Position numbers and translations under genes: made by a program | Shown: piece after piece, positions 24,208-32,045 of the stretch | Layout of the letters: each line of letters starts with the position of its first letter | Position numbering within the stretch: position 1 is the stretch's first letter | Notes under the pieces: model-generated | Seen by the model: only the letters and a program-made list of their open reading frames with translations | The model's database searches: none | Told to the model about the DNA's origin: nothing | From: Bhargavaea cecembensis | Lineage (GTDB): Bacteria > Bacillota > Bacilli > Bacillales_A > Planococcaceae | Assembly (NCBI RefSeq): GCF_000826125.2 | Contig: NZ_LN651373.1 | Span: 1,236,733-1,273,086 of the forward strand | Direction of reading: 5' to 3' | DNA: 36,354 bases

Positions 24208-24212
24208 TGGCG

Positions 24213-24241
24213 TTTACATTTCCGACATCATTCGGCATAAT
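24213..24241 (+). promoter_or_regulatory. Sigma-A promoter of ypbE
   Basis: TTTACA (24213-24218), 17-bp spacer, CATAAT (24236-24241); TSS expected near 24248. Directly follows the recQ stop. Confidence 0.6.
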
Positions 24242-24274
24242 ATGAGTACGACCAAATGATGGAGGGAGACGGCC

Positions 24275-25114
24275 ATGGCGACAGACGACTACAGGCAGAA
24301 GTTCGAAGAGCACCGTCAGGAAATTTCGGTTGGCGACAATGCCGGTGAGCCGGACAAGCCGTTGACGCGGGCGGAACTGCACGGCAGGAAAGCACCGTCT
24401 TCCGAAAAACGGAAAGACAAGCAACCGAAACCGAAGAAGCAGAAGAGAAACCGCGGCGGATGGCTGATCAATACACTGCTCATTCTGTTCATGCTTATTC
24501 CGACTTCGCTATTTATTTATGTATATTACTTCTATGATCCGATCGACAGCGGAAACGCCGCGTCCATTGAAAACGATGTAGGCATCGAAACATCCGTATC
24601 CGGAGAAGGATCGGGCCCTGATGGAGAGGAAGCTGCAGGCGCAGCCGCCGATTCCGATAAAGACAAGGAAGACGCAGAAGAGAAAAAACGCGCCGAACAG
24701 CAGCGCCTCGAAGAGCAGAAGCGCCTGGAAGAACAGCAGAAAGCAGAGGAAGAAAAACAGAAACAGGAAGAGCAGAAGCAGCTCGAAGAACAAAAAAAGC
24801 AGGAAGAGCAACAGCGCATCGAACAGCAGAAGAAACAGGAACAACAGCGCCTCGCCGAACAGAAAAAACAGGAGCAGCAGCTGGCCGAGCAGAAGAAACG
24901 CGAAGAACAGCAGCGTGCCGCTGAGCAGAAAAAGCGCGAGGAGCAAGAGAAAGCCAATCAAGCCGCCAGATCCCACACGGTCAAAGCCGGGGAGACTCTG
25001 TACCGCATTTCGGTCAACTACTACGGTTCGGGTGACGGCGTAGACAAGATCAAGCGGGCGAACGGCCTGCCTTCAAACGAGATCTCTGTCGGGCAAACAT
25101 TGACCATTCCGTGA
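24275..25114 (+). CDS. ypbE: LysM-domain membrane-anchored protein (YpbE-like)
   Basis: The 279-residue protein has a charged cytoplasmic N-terminus (1-62), one transmembrane helix (about 63-86), a Ser/Gly/acid-rich linker, a long Glu-Gln-Lys repeat region (about 131-228, built from EEQKKQE-like units and predicted coiled coil), and one C-terminal LysM domain (233-279: [31 protein letters not shown]). LysM binds peptidoglycan or chitin GlcNAc, so the coil would span from membrane to cell wall. ATG 24275 follows GGAGGGAG. The repeat region (24660-24960) is a source of low-complexity DNA and of spurious antisense frames. Confidence 0.88.
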   Translation: MATDDYRQKFEEHRQEISVGDNAGEPDKPLTRAELHGRKAPSSEKRKDKQPKPKKQKRNRGGWLINTLLILFMLIPTSLFIYVYYFYDPIDSGNAASIENDVGIETSVSGEGSGPDGEEAAGAAADSDKDKEDAEEKKRAEQQRLEEQKRLEEQQKAEEEKQKQEEQKQLEEQKKQEEQQRIEQQKKQEQQRLAEQKKQEQQLAEQKKREEQQRAAEQKKREEQEKANQAARSHTVKAGETLYRISVNYYGSGDGVDKIKRANGLPSNEISVGQTLTIP

Positions 25115-25198
25115 TTAGGAAGCCGAAAAAAGGGAATTTGCATAAGTGCATCGAAACTTTTAATCAGGCAGGAAAATATCACGGGATGAGGTGCTGGC

Positions 25199-25828
25199 AT
25201 GTTTGTGAGAAGCGTCATGATACCGAAAAAGAAATGCGTGACGGTCCAGATCGGTGAACCGCTGTCGAAAGTGCTCGAGCTTCTGAGAAGAGAAGACATC
25301 GACGCACTGCCGGTGTTGGACGGAAACCGGTATTGCGGAATCGTCAACCAGTACTTGACTTATGAAGCCTATTTCCATTCCGGCAAGGACAAGCAGGCCT
25401 ACCTGGAAGAAACGCCGCTTTCCGATATCATCATCCGAAAAGACATCACGCTGTCCCTTGACGACGTTTTCGAGAAGTCCTTCCTGGAGATCAGTGACTT
25501 TCCGATCATCGCGGTGACTGAAGGGGACGAGTTCCTCGGCATCATCACCCGGCCGGATATCGTGAAGACCATCAAAAGCGCGTTCGGCATGGAACGGAGC
25601 GGTGTCCGCATCACGTTCACTTCCGTGGAGACGGAAGGCCGGATCGCCCGCCTCGGAGAACTGCTGAACAAACATCACGAGTCGGTCATTTCGCTCGTGA
25701 CTTTCGACGAGACGGACAAGCTCCTCAGACGGATTGTCCTGAAGATTGAAAAAAGCGGCAATCTGGATCAATTCCTGAACCATCTGGAAAAGACCGGATT
25801 CCGAGTGCTTCATATCAATGAGGATTGA
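25199..25828 (+). CDS. CBS-domain pair protein with C-terminal ACT-like domain
   Basis: This 209-residue cytosolic protein has a Bateman pair: CBS1 about 3-58 (MIPKKKCVTVQIGEPLSKVLELL, ALPVLDGNRYCGIV) and CBS2 about 72-130 (FPIIAVTEGDEFLGIITRPDIV). An ACT-like domain follows at about 136-209 (RIARLGELLNKHHESVISLV). The layout resembles AcuB; Bateman pairs usually sense adenine nucleotides or cyclic di-AMP. No ligand can be read from the sequence, so I give no symbol. GAGGTG precedes ATG 25199. A terminator follows, so it is probably transcribed alone or with ypbE. Confidence 0.8.
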   Translation: MFVRSVMIPKKKCVTVQIGEPLSKVLELLRREDIDALPVLDGNRYCGIVNQYLTYEAYFHSGKDKQAYLEETPLSDIIIRKDITLSLDDVFEKSFLEISDFPIIAVTEGDEFLGIITRPDIVKTIKSAFGMERSGVRITFTSVETEGRIARLGELLNKHHESVISLVTFDETDKLLRRIVLKIEKSGNLDQFLNHLEKTGFRVLHINED

Positions 25829-25848
25829 TTGGTCCGGAATATCCGATG

Positions 25849-25877
25849 GGCAAGGGCACTGACCTTTGCCTTTTTTT
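25849..25877 (+). terminator. Terminator after the CBS-domain gene
   Basis: GGCAAGG (25849-25855) pairs with CCTTTGCC (25863-25870) with one bulge, followed by seven T. Confidence 0.8.
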
Positions 25878-25905
25878 GTTGCCCGGAAACTTATATACTA
25901 ATGTT

Positions 25906-25932
25906 CAGGGCGTTCAATGTGCGCCCTGTTTT
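25906..25932 (+). terminator. Second, tandem terminator-like hairpin
   Basis: CAGGGCG (25906-25912) pairs perfectly with CGCCCTG (25922-25928), 9-nt loop, then TTTTGATTT. Only 28 bp after the first terminator. Confidence 0.65.
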
Positions 25933-25960
25933 GATTTGCAAAGTTGAAGCCGTCTATAAC
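25931..25960 (+). promoter_or_regulatory. Candidate promoter for ypbG
   Basis: TTGATT (25931-25936), 18-bp spacer, TATAAC (25955-25960). It would give a leader of about 120 nt before ypbG. Confidence 0.4.
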
Positions 25961-26055
25961 CATCAGGCGGTTCGGCAATTGTGCCGGCCGTGCCGCGGAA
26001 GCCATCGATCGAAACGGGGCGCAGCGGCATAGACTGGAAGCATGGATTTCGTTTA

Positions 26056-26074
26056 TTGCCCGGCAACCGGGCAA
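26056..26074 (+). other. Perfect hairpin in the ypbG leader
   Basis: TTGCCCGG (26056-26063) pairs with CCGGGCAA (26067-26074) across a 3-nt loop. No T run follows, so it is not a terminator. It lies 14 bp before the proposed GTG start. Confidence 0.6.
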
Positions 26075-26088
26075 AGGCCAGACTGGGA

Positions 26089-26874
26089 GTGATTCAGACG
26101 ATCAAGCAACTAATAACAGGCACGGCAGCGGCAACGGCCGTCCTGCTCGGCTATATGGCCGCTAATGCCAAACACGCAACCATCCGGCGCCATGACGCCG
26201 TCGTTTCGGCCTGCCGGGAAGGCAGCGGGCCGACGCTCTTTTTTATTTCTGACATTCATAGGCGACGTGTGACGAAAACACTCATCCGGGAAGCCGGAGG
26301 GCCGTTCGATGCCGTCATCATCGGAGGGGACCTTGCGGAAGGCGGGGTTCCGGCGGAGCGGATCCGAGAGAATGTCAGGCGGCTGTCCGGCCTCGGGCCG
26401 GTTTATTACGTATGGGGGAACAATGACCGGGAGGCCGGGGAAGAGCTGATCCGTGACAGCATCGCCTCTGTCGGCGGGTCGGTCCTTGACAACAGCTCGG
26501 CTCGGCTGCCGGGCACGGGGCCGAGGTGGATGCTCGTCGGCACGGACGATACATCTTCTTATAATGTCGACATTGCAAAGGCGTTTGACGGGATTTCGGG
26601 AGAAGACGCCGTCGTCTTCGTGAGCCATTCTCCGACCGTTTTCCGCATGCTCGGCGTCGACCGGGAGCCCGCAGTCCGCATTGCCGGGCATACCCACGGC
26701 GGACAGATCCGGCTCGGCAAGTTCGGCATGCTTGAAAAAGGGGCATACGAGGCCGATAATGGAAAAGTGAAGCTCATTAGCAACGGATACGGCACCACGC
26801 TTCTGCCGCTCAGGCTGGGGGCGCCTGCAGAGTGCCATATCATCAGGCTGCGGGCAGAAAAGGAACGGAAATAG
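26089..26874 (+). CDS. ypbG: Membrane-anchored metallophosphoesterase (YpbG-like)
   Basis: This 261-residue calcineurin-like phosphoesterase has an N-terminal membrane helix (about 8-27) and all five metal-binding blocks: SDIH, GGDL, GNND, SHS and GHTHGGQ. That indicates a dinuclear metal hydrolase of phosphoesters; the substrate is unknown. GTG 26089 gives a length matching B. subtilis YpbG, and the GGGAG just before it is the only nearby ribosome-binding-site candidate, very close. An in-frame GTG at 25981 would add 36 residues without homology. The gene ends 10 bp before ypdA and is probably cotranscribed with it. Confidence 0.87.
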   Translation: MIQTIKQLITGTAAATAVLLGYMAANAKHATIRRHDAVVSACREGSGPTLFFISDIHRRRVTKTLIREAGGPFDAVIIGGDLAEGGVPAERIRENVRRLSGLGPVYYVWGNNDREAGEELIRDSIASVGGSVLDNSSARLPGTGPRWMLVGTDDTSSYNVDIAKAFDGISGEDAVVFVSHSPTVFRMLGVDREPAVRIAGHTHGGQIRLGKFGMLEKGAYEADNGKVKLISNGYGTTLLPLRLGAPAECHIIRLRAEKERK

Positions 26875-26884
26875 GTGAAGGAAC

Positions 26885-27853
26885 ATGATATCTGAAGAAG
26901 CCATCATCATCGGCGGCGGGCCGTGCGGGATCGCGGCGGCCATCGCCCTGCAAGACGCGGGCATCCGTCCGCTGATCATCGAAAAAGGAAATGTCGTCAA
27001 CGCCATCTACAATTATCCGACCCATCAGACGTTCTTCAGCTCCAGCGACAAACTGTCGGTCGGCGACGTGCCGTTCATCACGGAGCATCTGAAGCCGAAG
27101 CGCAATGAAGCGCTCGTCTACTACCGGGAAGTCGTCAGGCGCAAGTCCCTCCGCGTCAACCGGTTCGAGAAGGTCACCGGCGTTGAAAAAGAAGGCGGCT
27201 CTTTCCTGGTCAACACCGACAAGGGAGAATACGAGGCGCCCGTCGTCGTGGTCGCGACCGGCTACTATGACCATCCGAACTTCATGGGGATTCCGGGCGA
27301 GGACCTGCCGAAAGTCTTTCATTACTTCAAGGAAGCCCACCCGTACTTCGGGATGGACGTGCTCGTCATCGGAGGGAAGAACTCCGCCGTGGACGCAGCC
27401 ATTGAACTTCACAAGGCGGGGGCCCGGGTGACGGTCGCTTATCGCGGCAGCGAGTATTCCCCGAGCGTGAAGCCCTGGGTGCTGCCGGAATTCGACGCGC
27501 TCGTGAGGAACGGCGAAGTCGAAATGAAGTTCAACACGCATCCGGTGGAAATCACCGCGTCAGAAGTGATCCTCGAGGACGAGGCCGGCCGCCACGCCAT
27601 TCCGAATGACTTCGTGCTGGCCATGACGGGCTACCATCCGGACCACTCTTTCCTGAAAGCCATGGGCATCGGGATCGACGAGGAATCCGGGCGGCCGCTG
27701 TTCAATCCGGAGACGATGGAGACGGCGGTCCCCGGCCTGTTCATCGCCGGCGTCATCGCGGCCGGAAACAATGCCAACGAGATCTTCATCGAAAACGGGC
27801 GCTTCCACGGCGCGATGATCGCGAAAAAAGCCGTGGACTACACCGGCAATTAA
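26885..27853 (+). CDS. ypdA: Bacillithiol disulfide reductase YpdA (Bdr)
   Basis: YpdA is a flavoprotein (FAD, NADPH) that reduces oxidised bacillithiol in low-GC Gram-positives. The 322-residue product has the FAD dinucleotide motif GGGPCGIAAA including the conserved active Cys14, YNYPTHQTFF, and VATGYYDHPNF. The NADPH motif is VIGGKNSAVDAA, and the C-terminal FAD block is GLFIAGVIAAGNNANEIFIE. GGTGAAGGA precedes ATG 26885. The organism therefore presumably makes bacillithiol. gudB, a neighbour in B. subtilis, is absent. Confidence 0.95.
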   Translation: MISEEAIIIGGGPCGIAAAIALQDAGIRPLIIEKGNVVNAIYNYPTHQTFFSSSDKLSVGDVPFITEHLKPKRNEALVYYREVVRRKSLRVNRFEKVTGVEKEGGSFLVNTDKGEYEAPVVVVATGYYDHPNFMGIPGEDLPKVFHYFKEAHPYFGMDVLVIGGKNSAVDAAIELHKAGARVTVAYRGSEYSPSVKPWVLPEFDALVRNGEVEMKFNTHPVEITASEVILEDEAGRHAIPNDFVLAMTGYHPDHSFLKAMGIGIDEESGRPLFNPETMETAVPGLFIAGVIAAGNNANEIFIENGRFHGAMIAKKAVDYTGN

Positions 27854-27897
27854 AAGACGGACAGCTGCAGGAATTGCAGGCTGTCCGTCTTTTTTTG
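27854..27897. terminator. Bidirectional terminator between ypdA and ansA
   Basis: AGACGGACAGC (27855-27865) pairs perfectly with GCTGTCCGTCT (27880-27890), with an inner TGCA pair. Seven T follow on the plus strand and TTTTA on the minus strand, serving both convergent genes. Confidence 0.93.
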
Positions 27898-27902
27898 CTG
27901 GT

Positions 27903-28877
27903 TTAATGCCCTCTGAATGACTCGGCGATCCCGTCCATGCCGAGCCCCGCGGAAATGGCGATCAGAAGCTGGAGCCTGGCTTTCTGGCCGCTCAGACCGT
28001 GGGCGAAGATGACGCCTTCCTCTTCGAGCATCCGTCCGCCGCCTTCATAGCCATAGACCGGCTGGGCAATGCCGTTGAAGCAGCGAGATACAAGGACGAC
28101 GGGTATTCTTTCTGCGACCAGCTTCCGGATGCCGGGCAGGACGGACGGCGGAACGTTCCCTTGGCCGAGCCCTTCCAGCACGACGCCGGCATATCCGGCA
28201 TTCGCCGAGTGAATAAGGAATTCCGAGTCCATTCCGGCATACACTTTCAGGAGAGCGACGGACCGGCCGATCTCATCGATTCGGAAATGCGTCCGGTAAA
28301 GCGGCGCATGATGAAAATGGACATGGCCTTTCGTCACGAGTCCGATCGGGCCGTACTGGGGACTTTGGAAGGTATTCACATTTGACGTGTGGGTCTTCGT
28401 CACATTTTGCGCCGTATGGATCTCATCGTTCAAGACAACCAGTACGCCCTTGTCCCGGGATTCATCGGATGAAGCGACCCGGATCGCCGTCAGTACATTA
28501 TGCACCCCGTCCGAACCGATCTCATCCGCGCTCCGCATCGCACCGGTGAGCACCACGGGCATATCAGTGCTGAGCGTCAGATCCAGGAAAAAGGCGGTCT
28601 CCTCAAGCGTATCGGTCCCGTGGGTGATGACGACTCCGTCAATCGTCTGCTCCAGCGCGGTTTTCTCGATGAGTTTCTTCAGCTCAAGCATATGTTCCGG
28701 GGTGATATGCGGCGACGGAAGATTGAACGCCTCGATTTCGATGATGTCGTCGAGCACGCCGAGCTTTGCAATCTCGCCCATGAGCGGATTGTTGAGTGCC
28801 GGCGAGACCGCGCCCGCTTCATCGGTCGTCATGGAAATGGTGCCGCCTGTATGGATCAGCAACAATGTCTTTTTCAA
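27903..28877 (-). CDS. ansA: L-asparaginase
   Basis: This cytosolic asparaginase hydrolyses asparagine to aspartate and ammonia. The 324-residue product has both catalytic threonine motifs: HTGGTISM with Thr13, and THGTDTLEET with Thr88-Asp89. KTHTSNVNTFQSPQYGPIG and GLGQGNVPPS are further family blocks. It resembles the staphylococcal AnsA, which also neighbours ypdA, more than B. subtilis AnsA. I chose TTG 28877 because AGGAGG (complement of 28887-28892) lies 9 bp upstream and the protein then starts MKKTLLLIHTGGT. The in-frame ATG 32 codons further up (28973) lies inside prsW and is rejected. Confidence 0.92.
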   Translation of the reverse strand: MKKTLLLIHTGGTISMTTDEAGAVSPALNNPLMGEIAKLGVLDDIIEIEAFNLPSPHITPEHMLELKKLIEKTALEQTIDGVVITHGTDTLEETAFFLDLTLSTDMPVVLTGAMRSADEIGSDGVHNVLTAIRVASSDESRDKGVLVVLNDEIHTAQNVTKTHTSNVNTFQSPQYGPIGLVTKGHVHFHHAPLYRTHFRIDEIGRSVALLKVYAGMDSEFLIHSANAGYAGVVLEGLGQGNVPPSVLPGIRKLVAERIPVVLVSRCFNGIAQPVYGYEGGGRMLEEEGVIFAHGLSGQKARLQLLIAISAGLGMDGIAESFRGH

Positions 28878-28906
28878 TAAATCGTACCTCCTGGACGGCG
28901 GGGCCG

Positions 28907-28915
28907 TGTTATACT
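28907..28915 (+). promoter_or_regulatory. Extended -10 promoter candidate for prsW
   Basis: TGT-TATACT at 28907-28915, no convincing -35. It would start transcription about 26 bp before prsW. The opposite strand carries TATAAC at the same place, a possible -10 for ansA. Confidence 0.4.
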
Positions 28916-28947
28916 TGGCATGATGCCTGAAGAAAGGGGGGCGAACC

Positions 28948-29631
28948 ATGTTCATGCTGCTGACGGTGGCCATCGCCCCCGGCCTGGCATTGTTCAGCTA
29001 TTTTTATCTAAGGAAGCAAATTCAGAAAGAACCTTCCCGAAGTCTTTTCCATTCTTACATATACGGCATGCTTCTGACGTTCCCGATCCTGTTCATCCAG
29101 TACGTCTTCGAAGAGGAGGGGGTCTTCCACTCGGTCTTTTTCCGGGACGCCATCTTCACGAGCGCGCTCGAGGAATTCTTCAAATGGTTTGTCCTCCTCA
29201 TCGTCGTCTACCGGCACGTCGATTTCCGGGATCCATACGACGGGATCCTGTTCGGCGCTTCCGTCTCGCTCGGTTTTGCGACGGTCGAGAATGTCCTTTA
29301 CCTGTTGACGTTCGGCCTCGATGAAGCGCTGCTCCGGGCGCTGCTTCCCGTTTCAAGCCACGCCCTGTTCGGCGTCGTCATGGGCTATTATCTGGGCCAG
29401 GCCAAATTCGTTCCGGCGGCCTCGACACGGCCGATGCTGTTCCTGTCTCTTCTCAGCTCGTTCGGCCTCCATTTTATCTACAATGCCATCCTGCAGGCCG
29501 GCGGCTCCTACAATCTCTATCTTCTCATCCCGTTCATGCTGTTCCTCTGGTGGTTTGCCCTGACGAAAGTGAAGCGGGCGCACCTCCTCGCGATCGACCA
29601 GTATATCGAGGACCGGCGGCAGAGCCGGTGA
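28948..29631 (+). CDS. prsW: Intramembrane metalloprotease-like site-1 protease PrsW
   Basis: PrsW starts degradation of the anti-sigma factor RsiW in B. subtilis after envelope stress. The 227-residue protein has about seven hydrophobic helices. Conserved residues match B. subtilis numbering: Glu75-Glu76 in EEFFKW, Glu114 in FATVEN, His138 in SSHALFG and His175 in GLHFIYNA. AAGGGGGG precedes ATG 28948. sigW-rsiW is not in this window; sigX-rsiX is, but a link to PrsW is not shown by the sequence. Confidence 0.94.
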   Translation: MFMLLTVAIAPGLALFSYFYLRKQIQKEPSRSLFHSYIYGMLLTFPILFIQYVFEEEGVFHSVFFRDAIFTSALEEFFKWFVLLIVVYRHVDFRDPYDGILFGASVSLGFATVENVLYLLTFGLDEALLRALLPVSSHALFGVVMGYYLGQAKFVPAASTRPMLFLSLLSSFGLHFIYNAILQAGGSYNLYLLIPFMLFLWWFALTKVKRAHLLAIDQYIEDRRQSR

Positions 29632-29651
29632 AAATTCCATGCATCCAGCGA

Positions 29652-29677
29652 AAATCCGACTCCGGTCGGATTTTTTT
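29652..29677 (+). terminator. Terminator after prsW
   Basis: TCCGAC (29655-29660), TCCG loop, GTCGGA (29665-29670), seven T. Upstream AAA also pairs with the T run. Confidence 0.9.
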
Positions 29678-29679
29678 GT

Positions 29680-29708
29680 TCATATTCGGGCAGATTGAGC
29701 ACAACCTA
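29680..29708 (+). promoter_or_regulatory. Candidate sigma-G promoter for sleB-ypeB
   Basis: TCATA (29680-29684), 17-bp spacer, CAACCTA (29702-29708). Approximates the forespore sigma-G consensus (GHATR, 17-18 bp, CATNNTA). sleB is sigma-G dependent in B. subtilis. Confidence 0.38.
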
Positions 29709-29729
29709 CCGGAGAAAGGAGGAAATGCC

Positions 29730-30518
29730 GTGTATCGCAAACGACCGGGCAGAAAGCCGGCATTGCTTCTCGCACTGCTGCTGGCCCTCATGATCGCCGT
29801 GCCTGCCGGCAAGCAGGCGTTCAGCGAACAGGACATCGCCCGCGGCGCATTCGGTGATGATGTCATTGAACTGCAGGCGAGGCTGCAGTGGATCGGCCAG
29901 TACGACGGGAAAATCGACGGGAAGTTCGGCTACGGGACATACTGGGCAGTCCGCAGGTTCCAGGAAGCGTACGGGCTCCCGATTGACGGGGTGGCAGGAA
30001 GCGCGACGAAAGCCAAACTGTCATCTGTATCAAAATATCATAAACAATTTGTGATGGACAACATTGCGGCCGGCAACCAATTCACCCATTTTGGCGGAAC
30101 GCCTCTGGAGAACCAAGTGAAAAAAGGTGGCGGGGGCCAGTCGGCAAACCTTCCAGCCGGCTACAGCGAGCGGGACGTGCAGCTTTTGGCCAACGCAGTC
30201 TACGGCGAAGCCCGCGGAGAGCCGTATGAAGGCCAAGTGGCGGTGGCGGCCGTCATCTTGAACCGGGTGGAACATGCCGATTTTCCGAACACGGTGAGCG
30301 GCGTTGTCTTCCAGCCGCTTGCCTTTACGGCAGTGGCGGACGGGCAGATCTGGCTGACGCCGAATGAACGGGCGAAGGAAGCCGTCATCGACGCGATCAA
30401 CGGATGGGACCCGACTGAAAACGCGATTTATTACTTTAACCCGGCCACTGCGACGAGCAAGTGGATCTGGTCGAGGCCGCAGATCAAAAAAATCGGGCAG
30501 CACATTTTCTGCTTGTGA
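29730..30518 (+). CDS. sleB: Spore cortex-lytic enzyme SleB
   Basis: SleB is a lytic transglycosylase that breaks muramic-lactam cortex peptidoglycan during germination. The 262-residue product has a signal peptide (about 1-30), a peptidoglycan-binding domain (about 38-97: DDVIELQARLQWIGQYDGKID in two helices, GYGTYWAVRRFQ), a linker, and the Hydrolase_2 catalytic domain (about 145-262) with the presumed catalytic Glu160 in AVYGEARGEP. GTG 29730 has AAAGGAGG at 29715-29722; upstream in-frame starts lie in prsW. It precedes its partner ypeB by 9 bp, the conserved bicistron. Confidence 0.95.
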   Translation: MYRKRPGRKPALLLALLLALMIAVPAGKQAFSEQDIARGAFGDDVIELQARLQWIGQYDGKIDGKFGYGTYWAVRRFQEAYGLPIDGVAGSATKAKLSSVSKYHKQFVMDNIAAGNQFTHFGGTPLENQVKKGGGGQSANLPAGYSERDVQLLANAVYGEARGEPYEGQVAVAAVILNRVEHADFPNTVSGVVFQPLAFTAVADGQIWLTPNERAKEAVIDAINGWDPTENAIYYFNPATATSKWIWSRPQIKKIGQHIFCL

Positions 30519-30527
30519 GGGGTCAAC

Positions 30528-31817
30528 ATGAAAAAACTATTGTTCATTTTAAGTTATGCGACTGTCGCCCTTGCGGTATTCTCCTGGAGTGCCCACGCGG
30601 AAAATGAAAGACTGACGCTTCTTCTCAACGGGCAATACACCGATAAGCTGTCCGAATCGTCCGAGCAGCTGACCGAACTCGAACGGGAAGTCCGGAAAGT
30701 GATCCTGTACCGCGACCCGTCATCTGCAGAAGAGCCGCTCGGGAATATCTGGCGGCTGTCTTCGGAAATGAAGAACAACCTATCGTCGTTGCCGCTCGAC
30801 CGGCATTTCTCCAGCGAATGGATGAACTACCTGACGCGTCTGGGCGACTATGCGGACCTGGCTTCACGCGGGGCGATCCCCCAGGAGAAATGGGAGAAGG
30901 CACTCGGCAATGCGGCGTCGAACCTCGCGGAGTTTTCCGGCGAATGGTCTGCCGCCACGCAGGACATGTTCATCGGCGGGACGGGGCCGGATGAGTGGTT
31001 CGCGCGGATGGAAGGCGACGTTCCGGACAAGCGGTGGACGGATCTCGGACATGCCGTCAAGACGTATGCAGAGTCAGATTTCCCGCTGACTGCGAGCGAA
31101 CACGATGAGCAGAAGAAAAAAGACCTTAAGCACCTGAAAGACGAGCCGGTGGACCGGCAGGAGGCGATCCGTCTTTTCCGTGAATTGTTCCCCGCCTACA
31201 ACAAGGCTTCCGTGCATGTGAGCGAAAGTGGGAAAGACGCAGCCTACCCGTTCTTCCATATCCGATTCCAGGATGGCGTCCGGATCGGCTATGCGGACCT
31301 GACCGAGAAAGGCGGCCATCTGCTTTCGCTGCTCGTCGAGCGCCCGGCCGGCGAAGAAAGAATGACCGAAGCGGAAGTCCGCGAAAAGGCCGGCGAATTC
31401 CTCCGTTCGGCCGGCTATGAAGATCTCGTATTCGAGGAATCCCGCGAAAACACGAACGTCTGGCACCTCTCCTTCGTCCGGGTCGATCCGAAGAACGGCG
31501 CCAAAGTGTTCGCCGACGGCATCCAGCTGAAGCTCGCGAAAGACGACGGGGAAGTGCTCGGCGTGAACGCCATGGAGTACATCCAGAAAGAAGACATCAG
31601 CGAACAGCCCGTCAAACCGTTCGACCCGGACAACTTCTTCACCGACGGCACACAGGTCCACTCAAGCGAACTGGCCTACACGGCAAACCGGCAACTCGTC
31701 CAGCGGCTCTGCCACCTCCTCATCGTCACGAAGGAAATCGGAGGCAGAACAGACACCTACCGCATCATGGTGGACACCGAAACAGGAGAAATCCTCAAAA
31801 GCGAACTCCTCCACTGA
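30528..31817 (+). CDS. ypeB: Germination protein YpeB
   Basis: YpeB is needed for stable incorporation of SleB into the spore. The 429-residue product (B. subtilis 450) has an N-terminal membrane anchor or signal (about 3-24), a helical N-terminal region, and C-terminal PepSY-like repeats (about 220-290, 295-365, 385-429; the last ends YRIMVDTETGEILKSELL). GAGGGG precedes ATG 30528. Cotranscription with sleB is expected. The gene ends just before a 21-bp repeat array. Confidence 0.93.
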   Translation: MKKLLFILSYATVALAVFSWSAHAENERLTLLLNGQYTDKLSESSEQLTELEREVRKVILYRDPSSAEEPLGNIWRLSSEMKNNLSSLPLDRHFSSEWMNYLTRLGDYADLASRGAIPQEKWEKALGNAASNLAEFSGEWSAATQDMFIGGTGPDEWFARMEGDVPDKRWTDLGHAVKTYAESDFPLTASEHDEQKKKDLKHLKDEPVDRQEAIRLFRELFPAYNKASVHVSESGKDAAYPFFHIRFQDGVRIGYADLTEKGGHLLSLLVERPAGEERMTEAEVREKAGEFLRSAGYEDLVFEESRENTNVWHLSFVRVDPKNGAKVFADGIQLKLAKDDGEVLGVNAMEYIQKEDISEQPVKPFDPDNFFTDGTQVHSSELAYTANRQLVQRLCHLLIVTKEIGGRTDTYRIMVDTETGEILKSELLH

Positions 31818-31831
31818 CGCACGGGCGGGAA

Positions 31832-31950
31832 ACGTTTCGTATCTCAAGCGAAGCGTTGTTTATCTCAGGTGAAACGTTGTGTATCTGTGCTGAGACTTTA
31901 ATTAGTCAAGCCGAAACGTTCATAAGCCCGACCGAGGCGTGCCGCATCGC
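31832..31950. repeat. Intergenic tandem array, five to six 21-bp units
   Basis: Unit anchors at 31832 (ACGTT), 31853 (GCGTT), 31874 (ACGTT), 31895 (ACTTT), 31916 (ACGTT) and 31937 (GCGTG) are exactly 21 bp apart. Early units carry GTATCT or TTATCT, later ones TAATTAG or ATAAGC, mirroring the array at 21101-21262. It begins 15 bp after ypeB. Confidence 0.85.
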
Positions 31951-31973
31951 AGAATCCCTCTGCTTTGCGGCAC
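31939..31973 (+). other. Strong hairpin downstream of ypeB
   Basis: GTGCCGCA (31939-31946) pairs with TGCGGCAC (31966-31973), with an inner GCAGA/TCTGC stem. No T run follows; possibly a 3'-end stabilising structure for sleB-ypeB mRNA, or a degenerate terminator. Confidence 0.6.
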
Positions 31974-32006
31974 GTCTCATTGCAGTCGAACTGGCCGTCG
32001 GCGTTA

Positions 32007-32015
32007 TGTTACAAT
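32007..32015 (+). promoter_or_regulatory. Extended -10 promoter candidate for cmk
   Basis: TGT-TACAAT at 32007-32015, no good -35; TSS expected near 32022, about 25 bp before cmk. Confidence 0.45.
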
Positions 32016-32045
32016 GGATTCGAATTGACCTGAGGAGAGTTGACG

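Noticed and set aside
25829-26032. 67-residue frame after the CBS-domain gene
   Set aside because: It spans two terminator hairpins, has no ribosome-binding site and no similarity to known families.
28883-28973. Upstream ATG start for ansA adding 32 residues
   Set aside because: The extension is encoded inside the divergent prsW gene and lacks homology. AGGAGG is placed correctly for the TTG at 28877.
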